This document shows positions 17,877-25,308 of a stretch of DNA of 64,000 bases, piece by piece (the first letter of the stretch is position 1; every line of letters begins with the position of its first letter). Source of the DNA: Synechococcus sp. Cruz-7E5 (GTDB taxonomy: Bacteria; Cyanobacteriota; Cyanobacteriia; PCC-6307; Cyanobiaceae). The translations under genes and the position numbers were made by a program. The stretch is taken from positions 26,341 to 90,340 of the forward strand of contig NZ_JAGQCE010000013.1 of the NCBI RefSeq assembly GCF_024345995.1, written 5' to 3'. Below the pieces are notes generated by a model. That model saw nothing but the letters and a program-made list of their open reading frames with translations. It was not told where the DNA came from and did no database searches.

Positions 17877-18563
17877 ATGCTCGACTTCAATTGCGGCTCC
17901 ATCTGCAGACTTGGATCCACAACGCTGCGGCTGGCGGGTGCAGGGCTTGCCCTCGCCGTGCTCTCCGGAGCGATGCCGGTGGCTCGGACTCAGACATCAG
18001 AACCCTCTGTGCTGCAAGCGCAGGTTGTTGCACCACACTGGAGTGCCCGGATGGGTCCCAGTGATCAGCGTTTCATCGAGATGATGGTTTCGCATCACGA
18101 TGGAGCCATCGCGATGGCCGATCTGGCTCTGACCCGCGCCCGCCGACCGGAAATCAAGGAGATGGCCCGCAGCATCAAGGCCAGCCAGACTCGCGAAAAT
18201 GAACAGATGCGGCGCTGGTACCGGCAGTGGTTCAACGCCGATCTCCCCAAGTGGGAACCAGGGATTGGCTGGGGCTGGCACCATGGCGGGATGATGGGAG
18301 GAATTGGAATTCCAGGTAGTGCTGATCGAGGGAGAGGGCCTTGGATGGGTACCAACCTCGAGGCTCTCAGGCAGGCGTCCGACTTCGATCGGGTGATCAT
18401 CGAGCAGATGATTCCCCATCACCAGATGGGCGTGATGATGGCGACCATGGAGCTCAACAGCAGCCAGCGCCCTGAAATGCGCAAGCTCGCTGAAGACATG
18501 GTGCGCGTGCAAAGTGACGAGATCAATACGATGCAGCGCTGGTACCGCAACTGGTATTCCTGA
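17877..18563 (+). CDS. Periplasmic DUF305 protein
   Basis: 228 aa with an N-terminal signal segment (LRLAGAGLALAVLSGAMPVA) and a good ribosome binding site (GGGGAGAAG) before ATG 17877. Two DUF305 repeats each carry an HH pair and Met-rich helices: FIEMMVSHHDGAIAMADLAL and VIIEQMIPHHQMGVMMATME, each followed by a W/R-rich helix (NEQMRRWYRQW and NTMQRWYRNW). DUF305 proteins are ferritin-like bundles often linked to copper handling. The Met/His pattern supports metal binding, which is not demonstrated here. Confidence 0.85.
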   Translation: MLDFNCGSICRLGSTTLRLAGAGLALAVLSGAMPVARTQTSEPSVLQAQVVAPHWSARMGPSDQRFIEMMVSHHDGAIAMADLALTRARRPEIKEMARSIKASQTRENEQMRRWYRQWFNADLPKWEPGIGWGWHHGGMMGGIGIPGSADRGRGPWMGTNLEALRQASDFDRVIIEQMIPHHQMGVMMATMELNSSQRPEMRKLAEDMVRVQSDEINTMQRWYRNWYS

Positions 18564-18633
18564 AACGGCAGTCCTGCAACTTCAGGTCTGCATCTTCGGT
18601 TGACAATCAATTCCGTTCAGTGGACTGGATAAC

Positions 18634-18879
18634 ATGACTTCAACAAGAGGCTACGCATTTCGCTGCACACTCACCTATGGAGATATCTATGGGCAGATCC
18701 TTGTGTGGTTGCTGGTCACCTTCCTGAGCCTTGCAGCAGGCATGGCGCTGATGGGTGCCACCCATCCCGTGGCAGGCATCGCCGTGATCGGGCTGATTTT
18801 CGTGCTGTCGTTACCGTTTCTGATGTTTGCCTTCGTGACCACCTTGTTGAGTCATATCGCTCTTGATGAGCAGTCTTAG
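18634..18879 (+). CDS. Two-helix membrane protein, unknown
   Basis: 81 aa. Two strongly hydrophobic segments (ILVWLLVTFLSLAAGMALMG and AGIAVIGLIFVLSLPFLMFA). It lies 70 bp after the DUF305 gene, and its stop overlaps the stop of the convergent thioredoxin-like gene by four bases. No family recognised. Confidence 0.6.
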   Translation: MTSTRGYAFRCTLTYGDIYGQILVWLLVTFLSLAAGMALMGATHPVAGIAVIGLIFVLSLPFLMFAFVTTLLSHIALDEQS

Positions 18880-19217
18880 TTGTTGGCGGATTCACGCAAC
18901 AGTTCCTGCAGGCGTGCCTGAAATCTGTCCTCAGGCAGGCCACCGGCGATTTCGCCGTGAATGCTGAAATCCCCCTCAGGGCTTTCCACCAGCAGATAGG
19001 TGGGCAGCCCCAGATTCTGCTTGAGGGGATAGTGATGCAGCAATATCTTGCGGTATCGCCCATAGATCAGTGGATTCTTCATGTCGACATCCACAAAAGC
19101 CAATCCCAGGTCATCGGCTACTTTGGCATCAAAGGTGGCCATCCGCTGGCAGATTGAGCAGTCATGGGTGCTGTACTTCAGCAGAGTGAGCATGTTCTTT
19201 GCCATCATCATTCCCAT
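18876..19217 (-). CDS. Thioredoxin-like protein with a CSIC motif
   Basis: 113 aa. A thioredoxin fold can be traced: LTLLKYSTHDCSICQRM (CxxC as CSIC), LAFVDVDMKNPL, cis-Pro loop GLPTYLLVESPEGD and a final helix (PEDRFQARLQELL). It has no signal peptide, so it is cytosolic. The redox motif differs from thioredoxin CGPC, and the substrate is unknown. Starts at 19217 (MGMMMAKN), with internal ATG choices up to six residues in. Confidence 0.75.
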   Translation of the reverse strand: MGMMMAKNMLTLLKYSTHDCSICQRMATFDAKVADDLGLAFVDVDMKNPLIYGRYRKILLHHYPLKQNLGLPTYLLVESPEGDFSIHGEIAGGLPEDRFQARLQELLRESANN

Positions 19218-19341
19218 TTATCAGATCTCTAGCCTAACTGTGGGTCACGGGGTCGGCATTAGCAGGCCCGTTGAGCCACGGCACGGCACGGCTCGGCTCT
19301 GGGGGCACCTAAAGGCCAGCAGCCGATAGTGCCTCTGGTGA

Positions 19342-21030
19342 TCAACGAGCGGAAAGGTTGGCGCTGACCGGTGCTTGCACGCTCAAGGCTGACCCGAGTG
19401 GTGGCGGCTCGTTTCCCTCCCACATCCGCTGAAATTCGGCGCTGGTGGAGGAGGCTTCGTCTGGGCGTCCCTCGGAGCGGAGGGTCGTGGCCAGCCCGTG
19501 CAGGGACCAGCCGTTTGCGGGGAAGCGCTTCAGATCCTCACGGAAGATTCGCTCTGCTGCGGAATATTCACCCACCTTCAGAAGGAAGAAACCGAAGTCC
19601 TGTCTGACGGGAATCGACCATTCCGGTGGTTCTCCATAGACCATCCCGTCTTCCAGTGATACCGCATTCTCAAAGTGCGTCCTTGCCGCAGCGGAGTCCC
19701 CGGCCGCCGCAGCGAGATGGGCCGCCAGCACTTCAGAGGCGATGGAGAGCACGGTGCCGGACGTATTGAACTCGAGCCGCTGAGCGGACAGCTCGGGGTC
19801 CGCAGCCAGGGCCTTGAGCTCCGCCAGGAGTCCGCGTGCTTCCACAAGGTTTCCCTGGGCGGTCAGGGCACGACCGCGGGCATAGGCCCATAGCCCGCGG
19901 GCATGTCCGAGATCCGCAGGTGGTGCCTCCTCCGCCAGGATCGACTCCCAGAGAGCGAAGCGCACCTTCATCTGCAGATGGCGGGTGAGGTGATGCTGCA
20001 GGAAGGTCATCCCCGGTGCGCCCAGCATGTCTGCAGGGGCGAGCGTGCGCATTGTCTCGGTGGCGGCCAGGGCCTCCTCGCGCCGGCCGATCATGCTGGC
20101 TGCGAAGGCCAGAAAGTCGTAATTGTGGGGGAAATAGCCGGCCAGATACACTCCGAAGCCAGGACGTTGAGCCCGAATGTAGGTTTCATCGGCATGGATT
20201 GCATGTTCATTGGCAGTGATGGCATCGCGATAGCGTCCAACCCTGACATAGATGTGACCAGGCATGTGCACGATGTGTCCTGCACCAGGCATCAAGCCGG
20301 CCAGGCGCTCGGCGGCCTGCAGTGCACGCTCGGGCTGCACTTCCTCGATCGCATGGATATAGAAGTGATTGGCACCTGGATGGTTGGGTGCGATCCGGAG
20401 AACTGTCTCGAGTTGGCGCAGGATCTCTGCCGTGTTCTCACGGGCTGAGCCGTCCTTGTTCCAGTATTGCCAGGGACTCAGACCCATCAGTGCCTCCGCG
20501 TGGAGCGTGCGGAGATCCATGTCGTTCGGGTACTTCCGAACGAGCTTTTGCAATGCGTCTGCCCAGGCGGCGTCCAGCATGCTCCGCTCCTGCGGAGGAT
20601 CAGCCGCGTAGCGCCGGGAGAGAGCCTCAATCAGATCCCGCTCCTTCGGAGAGGCTGTGGCCAGGTTGGCTTGTGCCTTCTTGAGAGCGGCCCACGCCTG
20701 CAGTCCTGCGTCGCGGTCCATCGCCAGGTTGATGTTGGGACCCCACGCCAGGGCTTCTCCCCAGTGGCAGAGTGCGCAGCCCGGATCGAGGCTGGAGGCG
20801 TGGCGGAAGGCCCGGATCGCTTCCGCGTGGTTGAACGCGTAGTAGAGACGCAGCCCCTGATTGAAGTACGCCTGAGCCCGGCGATCCCGGATGGAAAGGG
20901 GGTAGTGGTGCGAGCCGAGGTTGTCGTAAAGGGGAGGTGCTTGAACCTGGGCAAGGCTGATCGGCGCTTGCAGGGTGAGTCCCACCAGCAGGGGAAGGAG
21001 AGCCAGGCGTGAATGAGGAAGGATTGACAT
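19342..21030 (-). CDS. Secreted tetratricopeptide-repeat protein
   Basis: 562 aa with a signal peptide (LALLPLLVGLTLQAPISLAQ). The conserved front part reads HHYPLSIRDRRAQAYFNQGL, LYYAFNHAEAIRAFRHASSL, DPGCALCHWGEALAWGPNIN, a recognisable family of periplasmic TPR proteins. Helical repeats continue to the C-terminus (for example KVGEYSAAERIFREDLKRFP). CALCH at residues 85-89 formally matches a CxxCH heme site, but it falls within a TPR helix where relatives have CAMCYWG, so heme binding is doubtful. Probably a periplasmic scaffold; role unknown. Confidence 0.8.
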   Translation of the reverse strand: MSILPHSRLALLPLLVGLTLQAPISLAQVQAPPLYDNLGSHHYPLSIRDRRAQAYFNQGLRLYYAFNHAEAIRAFRHASSLDPGCALCHWGEALAWGPNINLAMDRDAGLQAWAALKKAQANLATASPKERDLIEALSRRYAADPPQERSMLDAAWADALQKLVRKYPNDMDLRTLHAEALMGLSPWQYWNKDGSARENTAEILRQLETVLRIAPNHPGANHFYIHAIEEVQPERALQAAERLAGLMPGAGHIVHMPGHIYVRVGRYRDAITANEHAIHADETYIRAQRPGFGVYLAGYFPHNYDFLAFAASMIGRREEALAATETMRTLAPADMLGAPGMTFLQHHLTRHLQMKVRFALWESILAEEAPPADLGHARGLWAYARGRALTAQGNLVEARGLLAELKALAADPELSAQRLEFNTSGTVLSIASEVLAAHLAAAAGDSAAARTHFENAVSLEDGMVYGEPPEWSIPVRQDFGFFLLKVGEYSAAERIFREDLKRFPANGWSLHGLATTLRSEGRPDEASSTSAEFQRMWEGNEPPPLGSALSVQAPVSANLSAR

Positions 21031-21522
21031 GGGTTCACTGGGAGAATTGAGTTTTCAGCTCCTCACGAAGATCGCCACCGATGCGCCTGCGCATCTTCAC
21101 CGACTGACTATCTCTTGGGTCTATCGGTATCCAAGCCGGGGAATCCGCGCAGATCCTGGTCTGCCGCAAATTTCGACTGCACCGATATGAACTGGATCAG
21201 CTAAAACGATTGATGATGGAACAAAGGATTGAAGTTGTCATCGCGCTCAGCTCCTGGGCTTGAAAGAAAAACGTGTTGACCATCTCGCGAAGAAAGCCCG
21301 GGGAACCCCCGTGTGCTCTTCCTCGCTTCCGTATTCACCAATTCTTGGCTTGTCGAATCAACGGATGAGTGGTACAGACAAGAATCTTCATTCTTCCGGG
21401 GTCCGATCTAGGCAGCATCGGCTGACGATTCACTCAACGAGTCCGGAGCTCTGCCAGCAACAGCTCTGTTCAGGCTTGCGCAGCTACTCACTGCCTCCAG
21501 CGCAGGAACGCATCGAGGCCAT
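21031..21522. other. Gene-free stretch, about 490 bp
   Basis: No gene with a family-like product on either strand. Contains a compact palindrome GATGCGC-ct-GCGCATC (21080-21095) about 50 bp upstream of the TPR gene start, probably in its 5' leader. Otherwise I see nothing identifiable. Confidence 0.5.
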
Positions 21523-21873
21523 TCATGGCCTCTTGGTTTCTGGGCGCAAGGGCACAAGGATCCGATTGCCGTTCAGCTTGTTGGTGAACACGGCATTGCC
21601 CTGTACGAAGATCTGCCGCTCCCAGATCCCGCCGAGGGAGTCTCGCAAGCTGGAGAGGGGGAAGCCGGCTTTCACCAGGCGATAGGTCATGGCCTTGCCG
21701 TCCTGCCAGACAATGCGCACCGTCCCATCAGGGGAGTGGCTGTCACGGCAGGGGATCGTCTTGTCGTTGAAAGCGCAGGCCTTCCATGGTTCGGCATGGC
21801 CAGGCTGCATGGTTCCGCTGAGGAGACAGACGATCACCAACAGGCTCTGGAGGCGTGGACGGTCAAGACGCAT
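21523..21873 (-). CDS. Small secreted protein sharing a domain with the protease tail at 660-1823
   Basis: 116 aa from ATG 21873 (MRLDRPRLQSLLVIV), with a signal peptide ending near GTMQPGHA. The mature domain has two Cys (WKACAFNDKTIPCRDS), then VRIVWQDGKAMTYRLVKAG, SLRDSLGGIWERQIF and QGNAVFTN. The order CxF..IPCR...(V/L)xWxDGxxxxY...GGxW...GN matches the C-terminal domain of the HtrA-like lipoprotein (CLFRAAGGRDEQIPCR, AWADGSRNAY, LQGG, SGNSL). Upstream starts at 21903 and 21918 are possible. Function unknown. Confidence 0.7.
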   Translation of the reverse strand: MRLDRPRLQSLLVIVCLLSGTMQPGHAEPWKACAFNDKTIPCRDSHSPDGTVRIVWQDGKAMTYRLVKAGFPLSSLRDSLGGIWERQIFVQGNAVFTNKLNGNRILVPLRPETKRP

Positions 21874-21987
21874 CAACGAGGCAGCGTGCGGTGACCAGAT
21901 CATGATCAGCCCCAGCAAGGATGCCCCACAACATCAGGAATCCAGGCCACACTCATCATTCACCTGCCACAGCCGGCAGCTGAGGCC

Positions 21988-23682
21988 ATGCCCGCCCCGA
22001 TGACGACGATGACCTTCAGCACCGTCTTTCACGAGCTGGCCGCCATCCTGATGATTGCTGGCGTCATCGGAATCGTGGCGCTGAAACTGCGCCAGCCCCT
22101 GCTCATCGGCTACATCCTCACCGGCATCGTGGTCGGACCAGCGGGATTGGGCTGGGCCTCGGGCGGCAGCGAACTGAAGCTGTTATCCAGCATCGGCATC
22201 TCGGTGCTGCTGTTTGTGGTCGGCCTCAAGCTGGATGTGGGCTTGATCCGCTCGGTGGGACCAGTGGCCCTGGCCACCGGGCTGGGCCAGATCGTGTTCA
22301 CGGCTCTGTTCGGCTTTCTGTTGAGTCTGGCGCTGGGGTTTGCACCGGTGAAGGCGATCTACATCGCTGTCTGCCTCACTTTCTCCAGCACGATCATCAT
22401 CGTGAAGCTGCTCTCGGACAAGCGGGAGATCGACTCACTGCACGGGCGAATTGCAGTCGGCTTCCTGGTGGTGCAGGACATCGCCGTGATCCTGGCGATG
22501 ATCCTGCTCACCTCCTTCACCAGCCAGGCGGATGGCGGAATCGTTGGCCAGGCGATCCGGCTGCTGCTGGTGGGCACTGCCTTTGTGCTCGGCACCGCAG
22601 TCACGATGCGCTGGGTGATGCCGCCGCTGCTGAGCCGCCTGGCCCAGAACCAGGAACTGCTGGTGCTGTTCGCCGTGGCCTGGGCGGTGGGTCTGGCGGC
22701 CCTGGCTGACGGCGTGAATTTCAGCAAGGAGGTGGGTGCCTTTCTGGGTGGGGTTTCGATCGCCTCCACGGCCTACCGGGAGGCGATTGCCTCGCGCCTG
22801 ACCGGGCTGCGCGATTTTCTGCTGCTCTTTTTCTTCATTGACCTGGGCTCCGGCCTCAACCTCTCGGCCGCTGGCCTTCAGCTCGGACCGGCCCTGGTGC
22901 TGTCGGTGTTCGTGCTGGTGGGCAACCCATTGATCGTGGTGGCGATCATGGGCGCGATGGGCTACAGGCGCAGAACAGGATTTCTGGCCGGTCTGACCGT
23001 GGCCCAGATTTCGGAGTTCTCGCTGATCCTGGCGGCGCTGGGGCTGCGTCTCGGCCAGCTTGGCGAAGCGGAAGTGAGTCTGATCACCCTGGTGGGGGTG
23101 ATCACCATCGCCATCTCCACCTACATGATCCTTGGCTCCGAACAGCTCTACGGCTGGCTGCAGGGGCCGCTGCGCCTGTTTCAGCGCGCCATGCCTTTCA
23201 GCGAGCTCGGCGACACCATCAGCGGTCCGGTCCAGGTGGATGTGATCCTGCTGGGCCTGGGCCGTTTCGGCAGCGCGATCTATCGCCAGCTGCAGCCCCA
23301 CAACCTCTCGATTCTCGGCATCGACTTCGACCCTCAGGCCCTGCGGCTGGCAGAAGCACATGGCCTGCCGGTGCAATACGGCGATTCCGAGGATCCGGAA
23401 TTCACGGCCTCACTGCCGCTTTCCTCCGCCACGGTGGTGGTGAGCACCTTGCCCTCGCTGAAGGCCAACGCCGCCATCCGCCATGGGCTGGAAACGGCCG
23501 GTTTCCAGGGCCACTTCATCGCCACCGCCCATGACGAAGCGGAGGTGGCCAAGCTCGAATTCATGGGAGCCCAGCGCACCTTGCTGCCCTTTCTCGACGC
23601 CGCCGAGCGGGCCGCGGAGCTGATCATGGCTGACCTGAATCAGCTGCGCTCCCAGCCTGCAGAGGCACACGGACAAGGCTGA
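21988..23682 (+). CDS. Monovalent cation:proton antiporter, KefB/CPA2 type, with C-terminal RCK/TrkA-N domain
   Basis: 564 aa. About twelve membrane helices with CPA2 marks: RQPLLIGYILTGIVVGPAGLG, GISVLLFVVGLKLDVGLI and EVGAFLGGVSIASTAYREAI. The cytosolic TrkA-N Rossmann domain starts at about residue 413 (VDVILLGLGRFGSAIYRQL, then ILGIDFDPQALR and VQYGDSEDPEF). These proteins exchange K+ or Na+ for H+ under nucleotide or ligand control. The first ATG (21988) and the one at MTTMTF are both possible starts. Confidence 0.9.
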   Translation: MPAPMTTMTFSTVFHELAAILMIAGVIGIVALKLRQPLLIGYILTGIVVGPAGLGWASGGSELKLLSSIGISVLLFVVGLKLDVGLIRSVGPVALATGLGQIVFTALFGFLLSLALGFAPVKAIYIAVCLTFSSTIIIVKLLSDKREIDSLHGRIAVGFLVVQDIAVILAMILLTSFTSQADGGIVGQAIRLLLVGTAFVLGTAVTMRWVMPPLLSRLAQNQELLVLFAVAWAVGLAALADGVNFSKEVGAFLGGVSIASTAYREAIASRLTGLRDFLLLFFFIDLGSGLNLSAAGLQLGPALVLSVFVLVGNPLIVVAIMGAMGYRRRTGFLAGLTVAQISEFSLILAALGLRLGQLGEAEVSLITLVGVITIAISTYMILGSEQLYGWLQGPLRLFQRAMPFSELGDTISGPVQVDVILLGLGRFGSAIYRQLQPHNLSILGIDFDPQALRLAEAHGLPVQYGDSEDPEFTASLPLSSATVVVSTLPSLKANAAIRHGLETAGFQGHFIATAHDEAEVAKLEFMGAQRTLLPFLDAAERAAELIMADLNQLRSQPAEAHGQG

Positions 23683-23685
23683 TTG

Positions 23686-23724
23686 TCAGAGTTCAGAGTT
23701 CAGAGTTCAGAGTTCAGAGTTCAG
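23686..23724. repeat. Tandem repeat of the 7-mer TCAGAGT
   Basis: About 5.6 perfect copies of TCAGAGT start four bases after the antiporter stop codon. A second short direct repeat, CATCAGCTGT, occurs twice just beyond. The unit is not a multiple of three and sits outside coding sequence. It is a likely slippage-prone microsatellite. Confidence 0.9.
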
Positions 23725-23887
23725 CCATCAGCTGTAAGACATCAGCTGTCTTCAGGCGACCGCCGGAACCCTGAAGGGCAAGCCCACGAGGCTGCAGGTG
23801 CTTTGGGTGATGCTCTCGATCAACTGACCGGCAAGCAAAGCTGACCTTTCCGCCGAGTCCTTACTTACGCGCCACTCGCTGAGAGGG

Positions 23888-24421
23888 TCATGGTTGGGGG
23901 TGGGGCACGCGAAGGTGGTGCAGTCGCTTGATCAGGTCGGCAATGGAGTCGTCTTTGGCTGGATGGCTGCTGTTGCTCACCAGCTGACGGCCCACCACAT
24001 GGGCACCCAGGTGGGCGAGCTGCAGCCGCAGGGCCGTCAGCACGGTGTGGCCGCCACCGCCGGAGTGCGTGGCGATCGCTACGGGACGACCATTGAACAG
24101 GGCTCTGAAGTCGTCGCCCTGCACCGACAGCCAGGCAATGGCACTGGTGAGCACCGGCGGTATCGAGCCGTTGTACTCCGGAGCACAGATCACCCAGCGG
24201 GGGTATGAACTGAGAAGTGCCTCCAGATCGGCCAGCCCAGGCGGTGTGCCGGCTGCCTGGGCGCGCGGCGTGAACAGAGGCAGCGCAACGGTGGTGAGGT
24301 CGAGCACCTCGGCGGAATGTCCCTGTTCCCTGGCAGCGGAGGCAAAGCGCTCAGCCAGTTTGAGGTTCTCTCCATTGCTGGCGGCGATCACCAGGAGATC
24401 GGGGGTCTGGGGCAGGGTCAT
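23888..24421 (-). CDS. NADPH-dependent FMN reductase family protein
   Basis: 177 aa flavodoxin-like protein. FMN phosphate loop near ASNGENLKLAERFA, substrate/flavin loop ICAPEYNGSIPPVLTSAIAW (the family's PEYNGS motif) and THSGGGGHTVLTALRLQL. Cytosolic quinone, flavin or azo reductases of this family use NAD(P)H. It stands alone between the antiporter and the hli operon. Substrate cannot be predicted. Confidence 0.9.
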   Translation of the reverse strand: MTLPQTPDLLVIAASNGENLKLAERFASAAREQGHSAEVLDLTTVALPLFTPRAQAAGTPPGLADLEALLSSYPRWVICAPEYNGSIPPVLTSAIAWLSVQGDDFRALFNGRPVAIATHSGGGGHTVLTALRLQLAHLGAHVVGRQLVSNSSHPAKDDSIADLIKRLHHLRVPHPQP

Positions 24422-24565
24422 GTCCTGGTATCGAGGTCCCTCATGAAAGCTGGATTTACCGCATCGCCACGCTCAGCGATGCCGACCGTGAGGCACTGTC
24501 GGCACAGACAGCAAAACCCCAGGCAGTGCCCGGGGATTCGAAGTGTTTGCCATTTGGCGTGAGCG

Positions 24566-24802
24566 TCAGAAGCAGAAAGGCAGAAACTGGGTGCGGCAGG
24601 CGGCGTAACCGTCGACCAGGGGGCCGAGGCCGATCTGATGGGCAATCCCGAAACCCGTGAGGCCTTCGACCACCACGCCGATCACGATGCCGACCATGGC
24701 GGCGCGGCCATTGAAGAGCTCGGCGCGCTTGAGCTGGTCCAGATGGATCTGCCGTTCGGTGGGCTGCTGGAAGCGTGTGCCGTCGGCTGGAGTGTTGGTC
24801 AT
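24566..24802 (-). CDS. hli: High-light-inducible (Hli/Scp) chlorophyll-binding protein
   Basis: 78 aa from ATG 24802 (MTNTPADGTRFQQPTER). Single membrane helix with the chlorophyll-binding Hli motif ELFNGRAAMVGIVIGVVVEG (ExxNGRxAM) and a short C-terminal tail containing two Cys, unusual for the family. Hli proteins bind chlorophyll and carotenoid and protect photosystem assembly under excess light. It is the last gene of a four-gene minus-strand operon. Confidence 0.92.
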   Translation of the reverse strand: MTNTPADGTRFQQPTERQIHLDQLKRAELFNGRAAMVGIVIGVVVEGLTGFGIAHQIGLGPLVDGYAACRTQFLPFCF

Positions 24803-24836
24803 GGGTTCCTGGGGTGAATGGAAAAGGACTGAAGCG

Positions 24837-24914
24837 TCAGTCCGCAAGATCTGGCTGCAGGAGGGCGCCGGCGAGCCAGGTGCTGAACAGGACGACGGTG
24901 AGGGTGGCAATCAT
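24837..24914 (-). CDS. Micro membrane protein of 25 aa in the hli operon
   Basis: The ATG overlaps the stop of the preceding micro-gene by four bases (ATGA). The product MIATLTVVLFSTWLAGALLQ ends PDLAD: one hydrophobic helix and an acidic end. The ATGA overlap and placement between two hli genes argue that it is translated. I do not recognise it. Confidence 0.5.
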   Translation of the reverse strand: MIATLTVVLFSTWLAGALLQPDLAD

Positions 24915-25027
24915 CGTGATGACTGAGAGAGGTCGCTGGGACGGCTGAGCAGGTAAGTGACCATGCCGGTCAGAACAACGACAAGGCCGATGACGGCGGC
25001 GGTGGCTGCGGTGTAGTCGGTGCTCAT
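24911..25027 (-). CDS. Micro membrane protein of 38 aa in the hli operon
   Basis: ATG 25027, five bases after the stop of the upstream hli gene. Sequence: MSTDYTAATAAVIGLVVVLT, then GMVTYLLSRPSDLSQSSR. A short soluble front, a single helix and a Pro/Ser polar tail. The layout (Gly near the helix end, then Tyr and a PS motif) is loosely like the small thylakoid protein PsbN, but the PsbN C-terminal DPFDDHED is missing, so I do not assign it. Confidence 0.6.
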   Translation of the reverse strand: MSTDYTAATAAVIGLVVVLTGMVTYLLSRPSDLSQSSR

Positions 25028-25032
25028 GGCGA

Positions 25033-25176
25033 TCAGCCCAGGCCGATCTGGGAGAGGATGCCCTGGCCGGTGAGCAGTTCGGTGCCCAGACCGATCACGA
25101 AGCCGAGCATGGCGAGGCGGCCATTCCAGGTTTCGGCGAAAGCGACGAAACCGAAGCGGGAAGCGGAGTCAGCCAT
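25033..25176 (-). CDS. hli: High-light-inducible (Hli/Scp) protein, short form
   Basis: 47 aa from ATG 25176 (MADSASRFGFVAFAETWNGR). Motif FAETWNGRLAMLGFVIGLG carries the conserved E and NGR chlorophyll ligands, followed by ELLTGQGILSQIGLG. A typical one-helix Hli of minimal length. It leads the operon hli - 38 aa - 25 aa - hli, whose promoter must lie in 25177-25308, where short TGTAAC/GTAAC repeats flank TTGTTGCGACAA. Confidence 0.93.
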   Translation of the reverse strand: MADSASRFGFVAFAETWNGRLAMLGFVIGLGTELLTGQGILSQIGLG

Positions 25177-25308
25177 GTGTGTAACGGATTGTTGCGACAA
25201 CTGTAACAGGTTGCTAAGCGTCGTGGCAACGTGAACCCTCAGGCCAGGCGCTCGGCTGGATCCGCCAGCTTGCGGCAAGGTTGAGCGCGAGTCTTGCTAC
25301 GCCGAGTG

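Noticed and set aside
19342..21030. CALCH in the TPR protein as a c-type heme site
   Set aside because: The motif lies in a conserved TPR helix where relatives have CAMCYWG, and there is only one. A multiheme or c-type cytochrome is unlikely.
21260..21685. Plus-strand ORF of 141 codons overlapping the small secreted protein gene
   Set aside because: Product is Ser/Arg-rich with no motif and overlaps a better-supported gene on the other strand.
23686..23724. Tandem repeat as a CRISPR array
   Set aside because: The units are 7 bp with no spacers, and no cas genes are present.
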